Shown piece after piece: positions 36,655-46,007 of a stretch of DNA of 59,104 nucleotides. The stretch covers positions 1 to 59,104 of the forward strand of contig JAEZPG010000021.1 in the NCBI GenBank assembly GCA_023413555.1. The letters run 5' to 3'. Under the pieces are notes generated by a model, which was given only the letters and a program-made list of their open reading frames with translations, did not search any database and was not told where the DNA came from. Source of the stretch: Bacillota bacterium. Lineage in GTDB: Bacteria; Bacillota; Clostridia; Lachnospirales; Lachnospiraceae. How positions within the stretch are numbered: position 1 is the stretch's first letter; each line of letters starts with the position of its first letter. A program made the translations under genes and the position numbers.

Positions 36655-37050
36655 TTACCTCCAGTTACAACATATCACTAAGATTTTGCTTAGATATTGT
36701 TTTAGGGTAGTGTCTTTATAGTTTCGAAACATTTTAATGAAATAGCTTTCATCGTTAAAACCTCAGGATATGCTCACTTCTTTAATTGAAATGATTTTTT
36801 AGAGAGCCTTTCACATGTACTCTCTACTCGATAGTAATTGAGATAATCGATAGGAGACTTGTCAGTTATTCCTTTGAAGTATCTACAAATATATTTGAGA
36901 TTCATACTAGTTTTTTCCAGCTAAGGAATTACGTAAATTTTTAATTATGCACCGAATAGCTGGGCCATGTTCAGAAAGTAAGTGATGAATGATGATTTGG
37001 TAATATGTATGCCAGTGATAAGGCATATAGTAGCGTAAACTATGAGCTTC
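36655..37050 (-). pseudogene. AraC-family regulator pseudogene
   Basis: Reading the minus strand from about 37050, pieces of an AraC regulator appear in order. They are YYMPYHWHTYYQIIIHH (cupin sensor), LKYICRYFKGITDKSPIDYLNYYRVESTCERLSKKSF (first HTH), and, after a frameshift, GFNDESYFIKMFRNYKDTTLKQYL (second HTH), ending with TAA at 36655. Much of the sensor domain is deleted. It lies divergent to the fucose isomerase gene and may once have regulated it. Confidence 0.8.
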
Positions 37051-37287
37051 TCCTTATGTGTAATAATTTATGATTGTGGATATTGTTCGCCCTACTTTAG
37101 TTTCTCTGTCTAAAGTATTATGTATTGAATAGTGGTATTTTGTAAAATGGAATAATATGGCAATCCTTGATTATACAAGCGTCTCAAATAAATAGAACAA
37201 TTTAGTTATCGTAGAACAGGTGAATAAATTACTATTTCTTTTATATTATATCACTATGAATATAAAAAATCATCTAGTATAATTATC

Positions 37288-37309
37288 GTTAAATAGCGTA
37301 ACGTTTAAC
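37288..37309. promoter_or_regulatory. Probable operator upstream of the fucose isomerase gene
   Basis: GTTAAA and TTTAAC form a 6-10-6 inverted repeat, and AACGTT lies within it (37300-37305), the core seen in LacI-family operators and in the palindromes at 40361 and 40839. It sits 69 bases before the isomerase start. The rest of the gap 37051-37377 is AT-rich and holds no gene. Confidence 0.5.
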
Positions 37310-37377
37310 TATTTTATATAACTAATTGATGCGATACAATTACGTATAATTGTATAATTTGCAAGGGAGGTAGTATT

Positions 37378-39180
37378 ATGGCAGAAAAAAGATTGATTGG
37401 AGATTATCCAGTAATAGGAATTCGACCTACAATAGACGGCCGAAGAGGAGTATTAAAGGTTCGTGAATCCTTGGAAGAGCAAACAATGAATATGGCAAAG
37501 TCCGCTGCGAAATTATTCCAAGAGAATTTGAAGTACTCCAATGGAGAACCAGTTAAGGTTGTTATTGCAGATACAACAATTGGTAGAGTTGCTGAGGCTG
37601 CAGCTTGTGCTGACAAATTTAGAAAAGAAGGCGTAGATATTACATTAACAGTAACACCTTGTTGGTGCTATGGTGCTGAAACCATGGATATGGATCCAAT
37701 GACAATTAAAGCAGTATGGGGATTTAATGGAACAGAGAGACCTGGTGCAGTGTATCTTGCTTCCGTATTAGCAACACATGCGCAAAAAGGGCTTCCTGCA
37801 TTTGGTATCTATGGACACGATGTTTTAGATGCTGATGATACCTCTATTCCAAATGATGTTGAGGAAAAATTACTTCGTTTTGGACGTGCTGCAATAGCTG
37901 TAGCAACAATGCGTGGAAAATCTTACTTGCAGATTGGCTCTATTTGCATGGGAATTGGTGGCTCCATCATAGATTCTGCATTTATTGAAGAGTATCTTGG
38001 TATGAGAGTGGAGTCTGTTGATGAAGTTGAAGTGATTCGTCGTATGACTGAAGGAATATATGATCATGCAGAATATGAAAAAGCATTAGCGTGGACGAAA
38101 GCAAAATGTAAAGAAGGTTTAGATAAGAACCCTGATTTTGTAAAAGTATCAGATGAGAAAAAAGAAGAATCATGGGAATTTCTTGTAAAGATGATGATGA
38201 TTATCAAGGATCTTATGAATGGGAATAAGAATCTTCCAGAAGGCTGTGAAGAGGAAATGGTTGGTCATAACGCTATCGCTGCTGGTTTCCAGGGACAGCG
38301 TGAGTGGACTGATTTCTATCCAAACTGTGATTTCCCAGAAGCATTATTAAATACTTCCTTTGACTGGAATGGTGCAAGAGAACCATACATACTCGCAACA
38401 GAAAACGACGTTCTAAATGGTCTTAGTATGTTATTTATGAAATTATTAACGAATCGTGCTCAGATTTTTGCAGATGTTCGTACTTATTGGAGCGATGAAT
38501 CTGTTAAGAGAACAACTGGATACGACATTGAAGGACATGCAAAAGATGCATCCGGATTCATTCATTTAATCAATTCTGGAGCTGCTTGTTTGGATGCTTG
38601 TGGTGAAGCAAGAGATGAAGCTAACAATCCTGTTATGAAACCTTGGTATGAAGTGACAGAAGAAGATCAGGAAAGAATTCTTGAGGCTACAAAATGGTGT
38701 GCGGCAGATTTGGGATATATCCGTGGAGGCGGTTTCTCTTCCAAATTTGAAACGAGAGCAGAAATGCCATGTACAATGATTCGTTTGAATCTTGTGAAAA
38801 ATCTTGGACCAGTTCTTCAGATTGCTGAAGGTTGGACAGTAAATCTTCCAGAAGATGTATCTGATGTATTATGGAAACGTACAGATTACACTTGGCCATG
38901 TACTTGGTTTGCTCCTAGATGTACAGGGGAAGGTGCGTTTAAAACAGCTTATGATGTTATGAATAATTGGGGCGCTAACCATGGAGCTATTAGCTACGGA
39001 CATATTGGTGCAGATTTGATCACACTTGCTTCTATTCTTAGAATTCCAGTATGTATGCATAATGTTCCGGATGAAAAGATATTTAGACCAGCTGCTTGGA
39101 ATGCATTTGGAAGCGATTCTGAAGGCAGTGATTACAGAGCTTGTGGAGCATATGGCCCATTATATAAAACGATACGATAA
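37378..39180 (+). CDS. fucI: L-fucose isomerase
   Basis: The 600-residue enzyme interconverts L-fucose and L-fuculose (also D-arabinose and D-ribulose), using Mn2+. The N-terminal PVIGIRPTIDGRRGVLKVRESLE, the PCWCYGAETMD segment, GFNGTERPGAVYLA and the metal-binding stretch in GAFKTAYDVMNNWGANHGAISYGHIG are typical. The length matches characterised FucI (about 590-600). The ATG follows AAGGGAGG. It is the first gene of the locus that includes the LacI regulator, transporter, mutarotase and kinase; the sugar is inferred from FucI plus FucU. Confidence 0.94.
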   Translation: MAEKRLIGDYPVIGIRPTIDGRRGVLKVRESLEEQTMNMAKSAAKLFQENLKYSNGEPVKVVIADTTIGRVAEAAACADKFRKEGVDITLTVTPCWCYGAETMDMDPMTIKAVWGFNGTERPGAVYLASVLATHAQKGLPAFGIYGHDVLDADDTSIPNDVEEKLLRFGRAAIAVATMRGKSYLQIGSICMGIGGSIIDSAFIEEYLGMRVESVDEVEVIRRMTEGIYDHAEYEKALAWTKAKCKEGLDKNPDFVKVSDEKKEESWEFLVKMMMIIKDLMNGNKNLPEGCEEEMVGHNAIAAGFQGQREWTDFYPNCDFPEALLNTSFDWNGAREPYILATENDVLNGLSMLFMKLLTNRAQIFADVRTYWSDESVKRTTGYDIEGHAKDASGFIHLINSGAACLDACGEARDEANNPVMKPWYEVTEEDQERILEATKWCAADLGYIRGGGFSSKFETRAEMPCTMIRLNLVKNLGPVLQIAEGWTVNLPEDVSDVLWKRTDYTWPCTWFAPRCTGEGAFKTAYDVMNNWGANHGAISYGHIGADLITLASILRIPVCMHNVPDEKIFRPAAWNAFGSDSEGSDYRACGAYGPLYKTIR

Positions 39181-39264
39181 AACCAGGTATTCTGGAAATC
39201 AGATGATAAAAAACCTAGTATAAAATCAGTACTTTGCAGGTGGATTTAAGTATAAGGAGACGCC

Positions 39265-40275
39265 ATGGTCGCTACGATAAGAGATATAAGAGAACAAACC
39301 GGATTATCACTTGCAACGATATCCAAATATTTGAATGGTGGAAATGTGTTGCCGGAAAATAAGGTGAAAATTGAAACAGCGATTAAAGAGTTGCACTATG
39401 AAGTAAATGAGATAGCGAGAGGTCTTGTTACCAATAAAACAAGAACGGTAGGGGTAATTGTTTATAACGTAGAGTGCTTTTTTAATGGAACGTTGCTTCG
39501 TTATATAGGTGGTAAACTTAGAGAACGAGGATATGGCCTTTTTATTTGCGACTCTTGTAACGATGAGGAAGTGGAATCTCAAAATGTTCGTTTTTTAATA
39601 GGAAAAAAAGTGGATGGAATTATTGTGATTCCTGTTGCAAAAACTCCTAACTTTTTGAATCCTGCAAAGAATGCTGGGATACCAGTGGTACTTTTAGACC
39701 GTTGTTTTAAACACTATAACTTTGATTGTGTGAGAATTGATAATAGGACAGCTGCCTTTCAGGCAGCTAATATCCTGATTGAGAATCATCATAAGGATAT
39801 TGCTATCATTTGCAGTAAAGAGGAATATACCGGCCGTGAACGTTATTTGGGATTTGTGGATGCGATGAATCAAGCTGGACTTAAGGTTTCGGAAGCATTT
39901 GTGAAAAAGGGTTATCATTCAATCAAGTTTGGATATGAAAGCATGAAACAGCTACTTGATATGAAAACACCTCCTACCGCTGTGTTTTTAACAAATTATG
40001 ATGTGACGTTGGGGGCGGTTATGTCAGTGAATGAGTCAAGTGTTAAATGCCCAGAGGATGTTTCAATCCTTGGGTTTGATGACTTGATTCTTTCACATGT
40101 TGTCGAACCTAGAATGAGTATGGTGGTTCAACCGATGAAAGAGATGGGCGAGAAAACGGTCGAGCTTTTGTTAGATCGAATTGAGTGCAAAGAAAAGGGA
40201 ACGCCGATAGAAATTGTCTTGGGAACACGAATTCGAGAAGGTAATTCAATAAAGATTTTGAAAAATGATGAATAG
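39265..40275 (+). CDS. LacI-family transcriptional repressor of the fucose locus
   Basis: The 336-residue regulator has an N-terminal helix-turn-helix (TIRDIREQTGLSLATISKYLNGGNVLPENKVKIETAI, residues 4-40) with a hinge helix, then a periplasmic-binding-like sugar sensor (TVGVIVYNVECFFNGTLLRYIGG, DGIIVIPVA, VVLLDRCF, SILGFDDLILSHVVEPRMSMVVQP). The ATG follows AAGGAGACGCC. It lies 84 bases after fucI and before the transporter. AACGTT-centred palindromes before fucI and between this gene and the transporter are likely targets, so it probably represses both units and is released by fucose or an intermediate (inference). Confidence 0.88.
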   Translation: MVATIRDIREQTGLSLATISKYLNGGNVLPENKVKIETAIKELHYEVNEIARGLVTNKTRTVGVIVYNVECFFNGTLLRYIGGKLRERGYGLFICDSCNDEEVESQNVRFLIGKKVDGIIVIPVAKTPNFLNPAKNAGIPVVLLDRCFKHYNFDCVRIDNRTAAFQAANILIENHHKDIAIICSKEEYTGRERYLGFVDAMNQAGLKVSEAFVKKGYHSIKFGYESMKQLLDMKTPPTAVFLTNYDVTLGAVMSVNESSVKCPEDVSILGFDDLILSHVVEPRMSMVVQPMKEMGEKTVELLLDRIECKEKGTPIEIVLGTRIREGNSIKILKNDE

Positions 40276-40360
40276 TATGTTTGTTTATTCAAATAATTTA
40301 GCTAATAATACGGAAAAGAATGTGTAAAGACATATTATGTCTTATTATTTTTGAAGCATA

Positions 40361-40374
40361 ACGAAACGTTTCGT
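40361..40374. promoter_or_regulatory. LacI-type operator palindrome
   Basis: ACGAAACGTTTCGT is a perfect 14-base palindrome centred on AACGTT, 85 bases after the LacI gene. A related GAAACGTTTC palindrome lies at 40839-40848. Both fit operators of the neighbouring LacI protein. Confidence 0.65.
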
Positions 40375-40479
40375 GAAATAATGATTTAATTATTGTGAAC
40401 CACATTGTGACGTGGATTCACAGAATCAGATTCTAACCATTTTTCAGTAGAGGAGTTTATAGATACCGATTGACAATGT

Positions 40480-40715
40480 GATGAATTGGAAACAGTTATA
40501 AATAAATTCAAGATAAAACCAATTGTATTTATGCCTCATTCGTCAACTCAAAGGCTTGAAAGAGATATGGAACCGGAAGATATCTCTATATGCAAGTGCA
40601 AAAGTTCAAGAATGTTGCTGAAGTTCATGGTGTACATCCAGCTATCATAGCGTTAAAATGGTTACTTCAAAGAGGACAGATTGCAATTCCTTTCTCGATT
40701 CATGAGATGGAGTAA
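40480..40715 (+). pseudogene. Gene fragments including an aldo/keto reductase C-terminal piece
   Basis: One frame reads DELETVINKFKIKPIVFMPHSSTQRLERDMEPEDI from about 40480, which I do not recognise. Another (40605-40715) reads FKNVAEVHGVHPAIIALKWLLQRGQIAIPFSIHEME and then TAA, which matches the C-terminal NADPH-binding part of aldo/keto reductases. Start codons and the barrel are missing. It is probably debris of an oxidoreductase gene once part of this sugar locus. Confidence 0.6.
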
Positions 40716-40838
40716 TGGTAGATTTCCCAAATGCAAGATAGTATGATTTGTACTAAATGTGCTATTTATTTCTATGAATGTCTTATGGCTAATCATTGAC
40801 ACTACATAATATTATATGGATTATATGCTATATAAAGA

Positions 40839-40848
40839 GAAACGTTTC
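40839..40848. promoter_or_regulatory. Second AACGTT operator palindrome before the transporter
   Basis: GAAACGTTTC is a perfect 10-base palindrome about 300 bases before the first permease gene. The surrounding gap 40276-41142 holds, besides this, the 40361 operator and the gene fragments at 40480-40715; I see no intact gene there. Confidence 0.55.
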
Positions 40849-41142
40849 ACTTGGAGAAAGTGTTCAGCGACGAACGAAATACTGCAATATCTTTGATACT
40901 TATAATGTAATTTATGATTTTAAGGTGCAAAACATAAAGAAGGCTATAGTCGATGCGAAAGCAACAGAAGATCAACCATCCCCAGTATGGTGGTATTTGC
41001 TATGAAGGTATGGGGGAGCTGCATGATATTTGTTGCAGAACTGATAAACTTATCATGCAAGTGTAAAGTTATGATAGCAAAGTATAAATGGTTTTTTGTT
41101 ATGTATGAAGGAAGATTGAATATCAAGTTGGGAGGAAGAAAA

Positions 41143-42114
41143 TTGGAAAAAATAAAGCAAAATTCTATCGTAAAAAAGCTTGGATTTAATAGGATTATAT
41201 TGTTCGGTGTACTTTTACTAATGTATATACTGTTTAGTTTCACAAGTACTAATTTTGCAGGATTACCTAGAATATTGAGCGTATTAAACTATACTTATTT
41301 TCTTGGGTTTTTGTCACTTGGTGTAACATTTGTAATCGCTACAGGGGGAATTGACTTTTCTATTGGTCCGGTTATGTTTTGCTCAGCGCTTATTTCAGGG
41401 TACTGTTTAACACATTTCCATATGCCAGTAGTACTTTGTCTTATTATTAGTGTATTGGTTGGAACACTTTATGGAATGTTTAATGGGTATTTAGCATCTT
41501 ATTGGTCGGTTCCACCATTCATTGTATCTATGGCAAGTATGAATATTGCAAAAGGTGTTGCTTCTGTATTTACTAAAACCCAGTCTGTTAGTTGGCCTCA
41601 GGGAGACGCAGATGGTGGTTGGTACCGTAACTTTGTTAAAGTTGGAGATTTTCCTGTAGGTCTTGTTATCTTTTTGTGCTTTGCTGTAATTTGTGCAATC
41701 ATATTGAACAAAACGAGAGCAGGACGCTACATACTTAGTCTCGGTAGTAATAAAGAAGCTGTAAGATTATCGGGTGTTAATGTTAAAAAATGGGAGATGC
41801 TAGCGTATGTCATTTGCGGTACTTTAGTTGGTATAGCTGCAATCTTCTTCGTAGCTGCTTATACAACCGTTCAACCAGGCTATGGTGATCAGTACAATAA
41901 TGAAGCTATTGCTGGTTGCGTTATGGGTGGTACATCCATGGCTGGTGGTCTTGCTTCTATAGGAGGTACTGTAATCGGTGTATTTATCATTGCTCTACTT
42001 CAGGAAGGTATTCTGGCATTGGGCTTCACGAAGGATTACCAGCTTATTATTACAGGAATCATTGTTATTGTAGCTGTATACGCTGACGTTGTTGCAAGGC
42101 GTAGGAAGAATTAA
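41143..42114 (+). CDS. Sugar ABC transporter permease, first copy (RbsC type)
   Basis: The 323-residue membrane protein has about eight to ten helices and belongs to the ribose/xylose-type permeases (BPD_transp_2). Conserved parts are TFVIATGGIDFSIGPVM near residue 60, the SWPQGDADGGWY loop, GSNKEAVRLSGVNVKKWEMLAYVICG (the ATPase coupling loop) and VMGGTSMAGGLASIGGTVIG. TTG 41143 with GGAGGAAG at 41131-41138 is the likely start. The frame is open from 40987, but the extra part lacks family character. It pairs with the second permease at 43677 around one ATPase, suggesting a hetero-dimeric channel. Confidence 0.88.
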   Translation: MEKIKQNSIVKKLGFNRIILFGVLLLMYILFSFTSTNFAGLPRILSVLNYTYFLGFLSLGVTFVIATGGIDFSIGPVMFCSALISGYCLTHFHMPVVLCLIISVLVGTLYGMFNGYLASYWSVPPFIVSMASMNIAKGVASVFTKTQSVSWPQGDADGGWYRNFVKVGDFPVGLVIFLCFAVICAIILNKTRAGRYILSLGSNKEAVRLSGVNVKKWEMLAYVICGTLVGIAAIFFVAAYTTVQPGYGDQYNNEAIAGCVMGGTSMAGGLASIGGTVIGVFIIALLQEGILALGFTKDYQLIITGIIVIVAVYADVVARRRKN

Positions 42115-42167
42115 TGATGGAGCGTGTATTTGAAGCGCAATCTGAATAGAAAGGTGAAGGTAAAAGA

Positions 42168-43661
42168 ATGGGCGATGTTATTTTAAAGATGAAAGATATA
42201 GATAAGTCTTTCCCTGGCGTACATGCTCTTGACCATGTTAATTTTGAATTAAAAAAAGGCGAAGTACATGCTTTGATGGGAGAAAATGGTGCCGGTAAAT
42301 CTACTTTGATGAAGGTGTTAACAGGTATCTATACCAAAGATTCTGGTTCGATAGAGTATGAAGGGAAAGAAGTGACCTTTAATAATACAAGAGAGGCTCA
42401 GGATGCGGGTGTCGTAATCGTTCATCAGGAGTTAAATATGCTAGGCCATCTGACAGTAGCACAGAATATTTTTATTGGACGCGAGTTCAAGAAGGGCTTT
42501 AAGATTGATGATAAGAAGATGAATCAAGAAGCCAGAGAAATATTTAATAAGATGCATATTGATATCGATCCAAATGAAACAATGAGTAATCTTACCGTAG
42601 GTAAACAGCAGATGTGTGAAATTGCCAAAGCGGTTTCGCATGAAGCCAAAGTCATTATTTTCGATGAACCAACAGCTGCACTTACTGATAAGGAAATTCA
42701 AGAACTATTTAAAATAATAAATGATTTAAAAGAGCAGCAAATAGGAATTGTTTATATTTCACACCGTATGGACGAGATCAAGGTTATTACTGATCGTGTT
42801 ACGGTAATGCGTGATGGTGGTTATGTAGGAACACTGATTACAAATGATTGTACAAAGAATGATATTATAAACATGATGGTTGGTCGTGTTATTTATGAAG
42901 AACCTAAGACAAAGAGTATGGTTCCAGACGATGCTCCTGTTGTCCTAGAAGTTAAGAACCTGAATGCAGGCAAGATGGTGAAGGATATAAACTTTAAACT
43001 TAGAAAAGGGGAAATCCTTGGATTCTCAGGCCTCATGGGTGCTGGTCGTACTGAAACAGCTAGAGCAATCTTTGGCGCAGATATGAAAGAAAGCGGAGAG
43101 ATTTTTGTAAATGAGGAACAAGTTACCATTAATACACCTCAAGATGCTGTTAAGTATGGCATTGGATATCTTTCGGAAGATCGTAAGCGTTATGGCGTAA
43201 TCGTGCAAAAGACAGTAGCTGAGAATACCACAATGGTAAGCTTGGAGAACTTCATGAAGGGTATCTTCATTGATAAGAAGGCGGAGAGAGCAATCGCGAA
43301 AAAGCATGTTGATTCATTGGCTATTAAAACTCCTAGTGTGGATCAGTTAGTAGTAGATCTTTCTGGCGGTAATCAGCAGAAAGTAGTTATTGCAAAATGG
43401 CTTGTACGTAATTGCGATATCCTTATATTTGATGAACCTACAAGAGGTATCGACGTAGGTGCTAAGAATGAGATTTATAAATTGATGAACAAGTTAGCTA
43501 GTGAAGGAAAATCTATCATCATGATTTCTTCCGAAATGAGTGAGATACTCAGAATGAGTGACCGAATTATTGTAATGCGTGAAGGCCAGATTACTGGTGA
43601 GGTTAAAATTGAAGAAGCCTCTCAGGAAGGTATCATGAACATGGCAACACGAGAAATATAA
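42168..43661 (+). CDS. Sugar ABC transporter ATP-binding protein (RbsA type, two nucleotide-binding domains)
   Basis: The 497-residue ATPase has two fused domains. The first has Walker A GENGAGKST, the Q-loop VIVHQELNM, signature LTVGKQQM, Walker B VIIFDEPTAAL and the ISHRMDEI His switch. The second has the degenerate Walker A GLMGAGRTETA typical of RbsA-like proteins, then LSGGNQQKVVIAKWL and ILIFDEPTRGIDVG. It drives uptake through the flanking permeases. The ATG follows AAGGTGAAGG, 53 bases after the first permease gene. Confidence 0.93.
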   Translation: MGDVILKMKDIDKSFPGVHALDHVNFELKKGEVHALMGENGAGKSTLMKVLTGIYTKDSGSIEYEGKEVTFNNTREAQDAGVVIVHQELNMLGHLTVAQNIFIGREFKKGFKIDDKKMNQEAREIFNKMHIDIDPNETMSNLTVGKQQMCEIAKAVSHEAKVIIFDEPTAALTDKEIQELFKIINDLKEQQIGIVYISHRMDEIKVITDRVTVMRDGGYVGTLITNDCTKNDIINMMVGRVIYEEPKTKSMVPDDAPVVLEVKNLNAGKMVKDINFKLRKGEILGFSGLMGAGRTETARAIFGADMKESGEIFVNEEQVTINTPQDAVKYGIGYLSEDRKRYGVIVQKTVAENTTMVSLENFMKGIFIDKKAERAIAKKHVDSLAIKTPSVDQLVVDLSGGNQQKVVIAKWLVRNCDILIFDEPTRGIDVGAKNEIYKLMNKLASEGKSIIMISSEMSEILRMSDRIIVMREGQITGEVKIEEASQEGIMNMATREI

Positions 43662-43676
43662 TAGGAGGAAGTAAAC

Positions 43677-44681
43677 ATGAGTAAAGATAAGAATTTACCT
43701 GCTGCCGATAATAAGTCAGTAGTAGCAAAGCTTGGTGGACAGAAGTTTATTGTATTCATAGTAGTAGTTGCCTTATTTGTATTCTTTTGTATAATGAGTG
43801 CGAATTTTCGTAAGTATACTACCGTAATGAGTATTCTCGATTATTCTTACTATATAGCATTGATGGCAATTGGTGTATCATTTCCTTTGATTACGGGAGG
43901 TGTAGATTTATCAATCGGTACCGGATTAATCTGCTATTCCTTAGCTGGAGGTTATTTGATTGTACATTGTGGATGGCCAGTTGCAGCCGGAATGTTCGTA
44001 GCTCTTTTATTCGGTATTGTAATCGGTCTTTTAAATGGTGTCTTGATTGCAATCATGGGCTTACCACCATTTTTAGCAACACTTTGTACCTGTATGATCA
44101 CTAGAGGTCTTGGCTCTCTTTGTTCTAAAGGATATGGTATTTCTTGGCCAACAAGTGGTTCTGATGGAAGTTGGTTCAGAGATTTATTTAAGATAACAGT
44201 CAATGGTACAAAGATTCCAATCGGATTTTTATGGGTTCTTATATTAGTACTTATTATGGCGTTTGTTCTCAAACATACAAAGATTGGACGTTATACGATT
44301 GCAATCGGAAGTAATAAAGAAGCTACCATTTTATCTGGTATTAATGTTAAGTTTTATCATGTTATGGCTTATATGATTTCTGGCCTTTTTGCTGGACTAG
44401 CTGCAATTGCTTATTCTGCAGTATTCTCTACGGTTCAGCCTGGTACTGGTGCAGGATTTGAGTTGGAAGCGATTGGTGGAGCGATTATCGGTGGCGTATC
44501 CGCAACCGGTGGTACTGGATCCATTGAGGGATCTTTATTAGGTGTATTTGTTATTTGCTTACTTAAGACTGGACTTCCATACATAGGGTTACAAGCGAAC
44601 TGGCAACATATTATTACAGGATTTGTTTTAATCGCAGCAGTATTGGTAGATATCATTAAGAGGAAGAAACAGCGTGTTTAA
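43677..44681 (+). CDS. Sugar ABC transporter permease, second copy (RbsC type)
   Basis: The 334-residue membrane protein is related to but clearly different from the permease at 41143. It has FPLITGGVDLSIGTGLICYSLAGG, the ISWPTSGSDGSWFRD loop, the coupling loop GSNKEATILSGINVKFYHVMAYMISG, and AIGGAIIGGVSATGGTGSIEGSLLGV. The ATG follows AGGAGG, 15 bases after the ATPase gene. The shared SWP-x-G-S/D-DG-W loop in both permeases suggests they face the same sugar. Confidence 0.92.
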   Translation: MSKDKNLPAADNKSVVAKLGGQKFIVFIVVVALFVFFCIMSANFRKYTTVMSILDYSYYIALMAIGVSFPLITGGVDLSIGTGLICYSLAGGYLIVHCGWPVAAGMFVALLFGIVIGLLNGVLIAIMGLPPFLATLCTCMITRGLGSLCSKGYGISWPTSGSDGSWFRDLFKITVNGTKIPIGFLWVLILVLIMAFVLKHTKIGRYTIAIGSNKEATILSGINVKFYHVMAYMISGLFAGLAAIAYSAVFSTVQPGTGAGFELEAIGGAIIGGVSATGGTGSIEGSLLGVFVICLLKTGLPYIGLQANWQHIITGFVLIAAVLVDIIKRKKQRV

Positions 44682-44759
44682 TGATGTACATAATGAGAAA
44701 AGATATGAAATCGTATAAACGGTTACATATAAATAAGTTTATCGTTAAGGAGGACGAAA

Positions 44760-45908
44760 ATGCGTAAAAGAATTTTAGCAACAATTATGAGTGTAGCTAT
44801 GGTAGCAACTATGTTAGCAGGATGTGGTGGAAAGGATAACAATGCAAAGACTTCTACACCACCATCAGAAAGCGCAAAGGCATCTGCACCAGCATCTTCT
44901 AATGCACAAAAGAACGATTTGAAATTTGAAATTATTGTATCAAGCTTCCAATCTTCCTATTGGCAAGCAGCTGTTAAGGGTGTTGAAGAACAAGCAAAGA
45001 AACTTGGTGTAAGCGTTAACTGTACTGGACCAAATGCTGAGTCTGATATTGCAGATCAGGTTAACATGTTAAACAATGCGATCAACAATGCTCCAGATGG
45101 TATTGGTCTTGCAGCAAGCGATCAGCAAGCATGTTTGGACGCACTTACTACAGCTATGAACAAGAAAATCCCAGTAGTATGTTTTGACACTGACGTTCCA
45201 GATGCTCCAGAAGGTTCCGTATACGCTACAGTAGCGACAGATAACAGATCTGCTGGTGCAACTGCTGCTGAAAATCTTTACAAAGCATTAAAAGATAAGA
45301 TAGTTAACGCTACAGAGCAAGTAAGAATTGGTGAAGTTAATCAGGAAGCTACTTCCGAATCTATCACTAACCGTGGACTTGGATTCATCGACAAATTCAT
45401 CGAACTTGCAAAAGCTGATGGCAAGACAGTAGCTGTTATTGGTAATGAATTCTATGTAACTAAATGTTCTGACAAAGGCGATGAGAAGACAGCTAACATC
45501 ATTATCGAAGTGGCTGTACCTGCACAGACTACAGTTGAATTATGTGCAACTGAAGCATCTGTAATTCTTAACAAAAAAGATACAATCGGAATCTTTGGTT
45601 CCAACCAGGTAGCTGCTGAAGGTATCCTTACTGCAAATGACAACTTAGATGTTTTAGGCAGTGACCCAGCTGGCGATAAGATCTTAGCTGCTGGTTTCGA
45701 TGCTGGTGCCGTAATTAAGGGAGCTATCAAAGAGGGTAAAATGTTTGGTGCTGTAACGCAGTCTCCTTTAGCAATGGGTATCACTACTGTTGACGTTCTT
45801 GTAGCTATTGCAAATGGTGAAGAAGTAGAAGATGTTTTTACACAAGGTTACTGGTATAACAAAGATAATATGGAAGCTGCTGATATTGCTCCAAACCTTT
45901 ATGATTAA
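44760..45908 (+). CDS. Sugar-binding lipoprotein of the ABC transporter (RbsB type)
   Basis: The 382-residue lipoprotein has a signal peptide with lipobox MLAGC (Cys at residue 22) and a Ser/Ala/Pro linker. A type I periplasmic-binding fold (Peripla_BP_4) follows: KFEIIVSSFQSSYWQAAVKGVEEQAKKLGV, then DGIGLAASDQQACLDAL, VVCFDTDVPDAP and LGSDPAGDKILAAGFDAGAVIKGAIKEG. It captures sugar outside the cell for the two permeases. The ATG follows AAGGAGGACG. An intrinsic hairpin just downstream would leave this gene with more transcript than the genes after it. Confidence 0.92.
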   Translation: MRKRILATIMSVAMVATMLAGCGGKDNNAKTSTPPSESAKASAPASSNAQKNDLKFEIIVSSFQSSYWQAAVKGVEEQAKKLGVSVNCTGPNAESDIADQVNMLNNAINNAPDGIGLAASDQQACLDALTTAMNKKIPVVCFDTDVPDAPEGSVYATVATDNRSAGATAAENLYKALKDKIVNATEQVRIGEVNQEATSESITNRGLGFIDKFIELAKADGKTVAVIGNEFYVTKCSDKGDEKTANIIIEVAVPAQTTVELCATEASVILNKKDTIGIFGSNQVAAEGILTANDNLDVLGSDPAGDKILAAGFDAGAVIKGAIKEGKMFGAVTQSPLAMGITTVDVLVAIANGEEVEDVFTQGYWYNKDNMEAADIAPNLYD

Positions 45909-45949
45909 TACCAAATCTAAGTGCTAAATTGTAATTGATTTTATAAGAT

Positions 45950-45982
45950 AAGGGGTCGTATACTATAACGATCCCTTTTTGG
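45950..45982 (+). terminator. Intra-operon hairpin between the binding protein and fucU
   Basis: AAGGG-G-TCGT pairs with ACGA-T-CCCTT around a short loop and runs into five T, 26 bases before the fucU start. Such partial terminators are common after transporter binding-protein genes. Confidence 0.65.
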
Positions 45983-46007
45983 AATAGTGTAAATTGGAGG
46001 AATAAAA

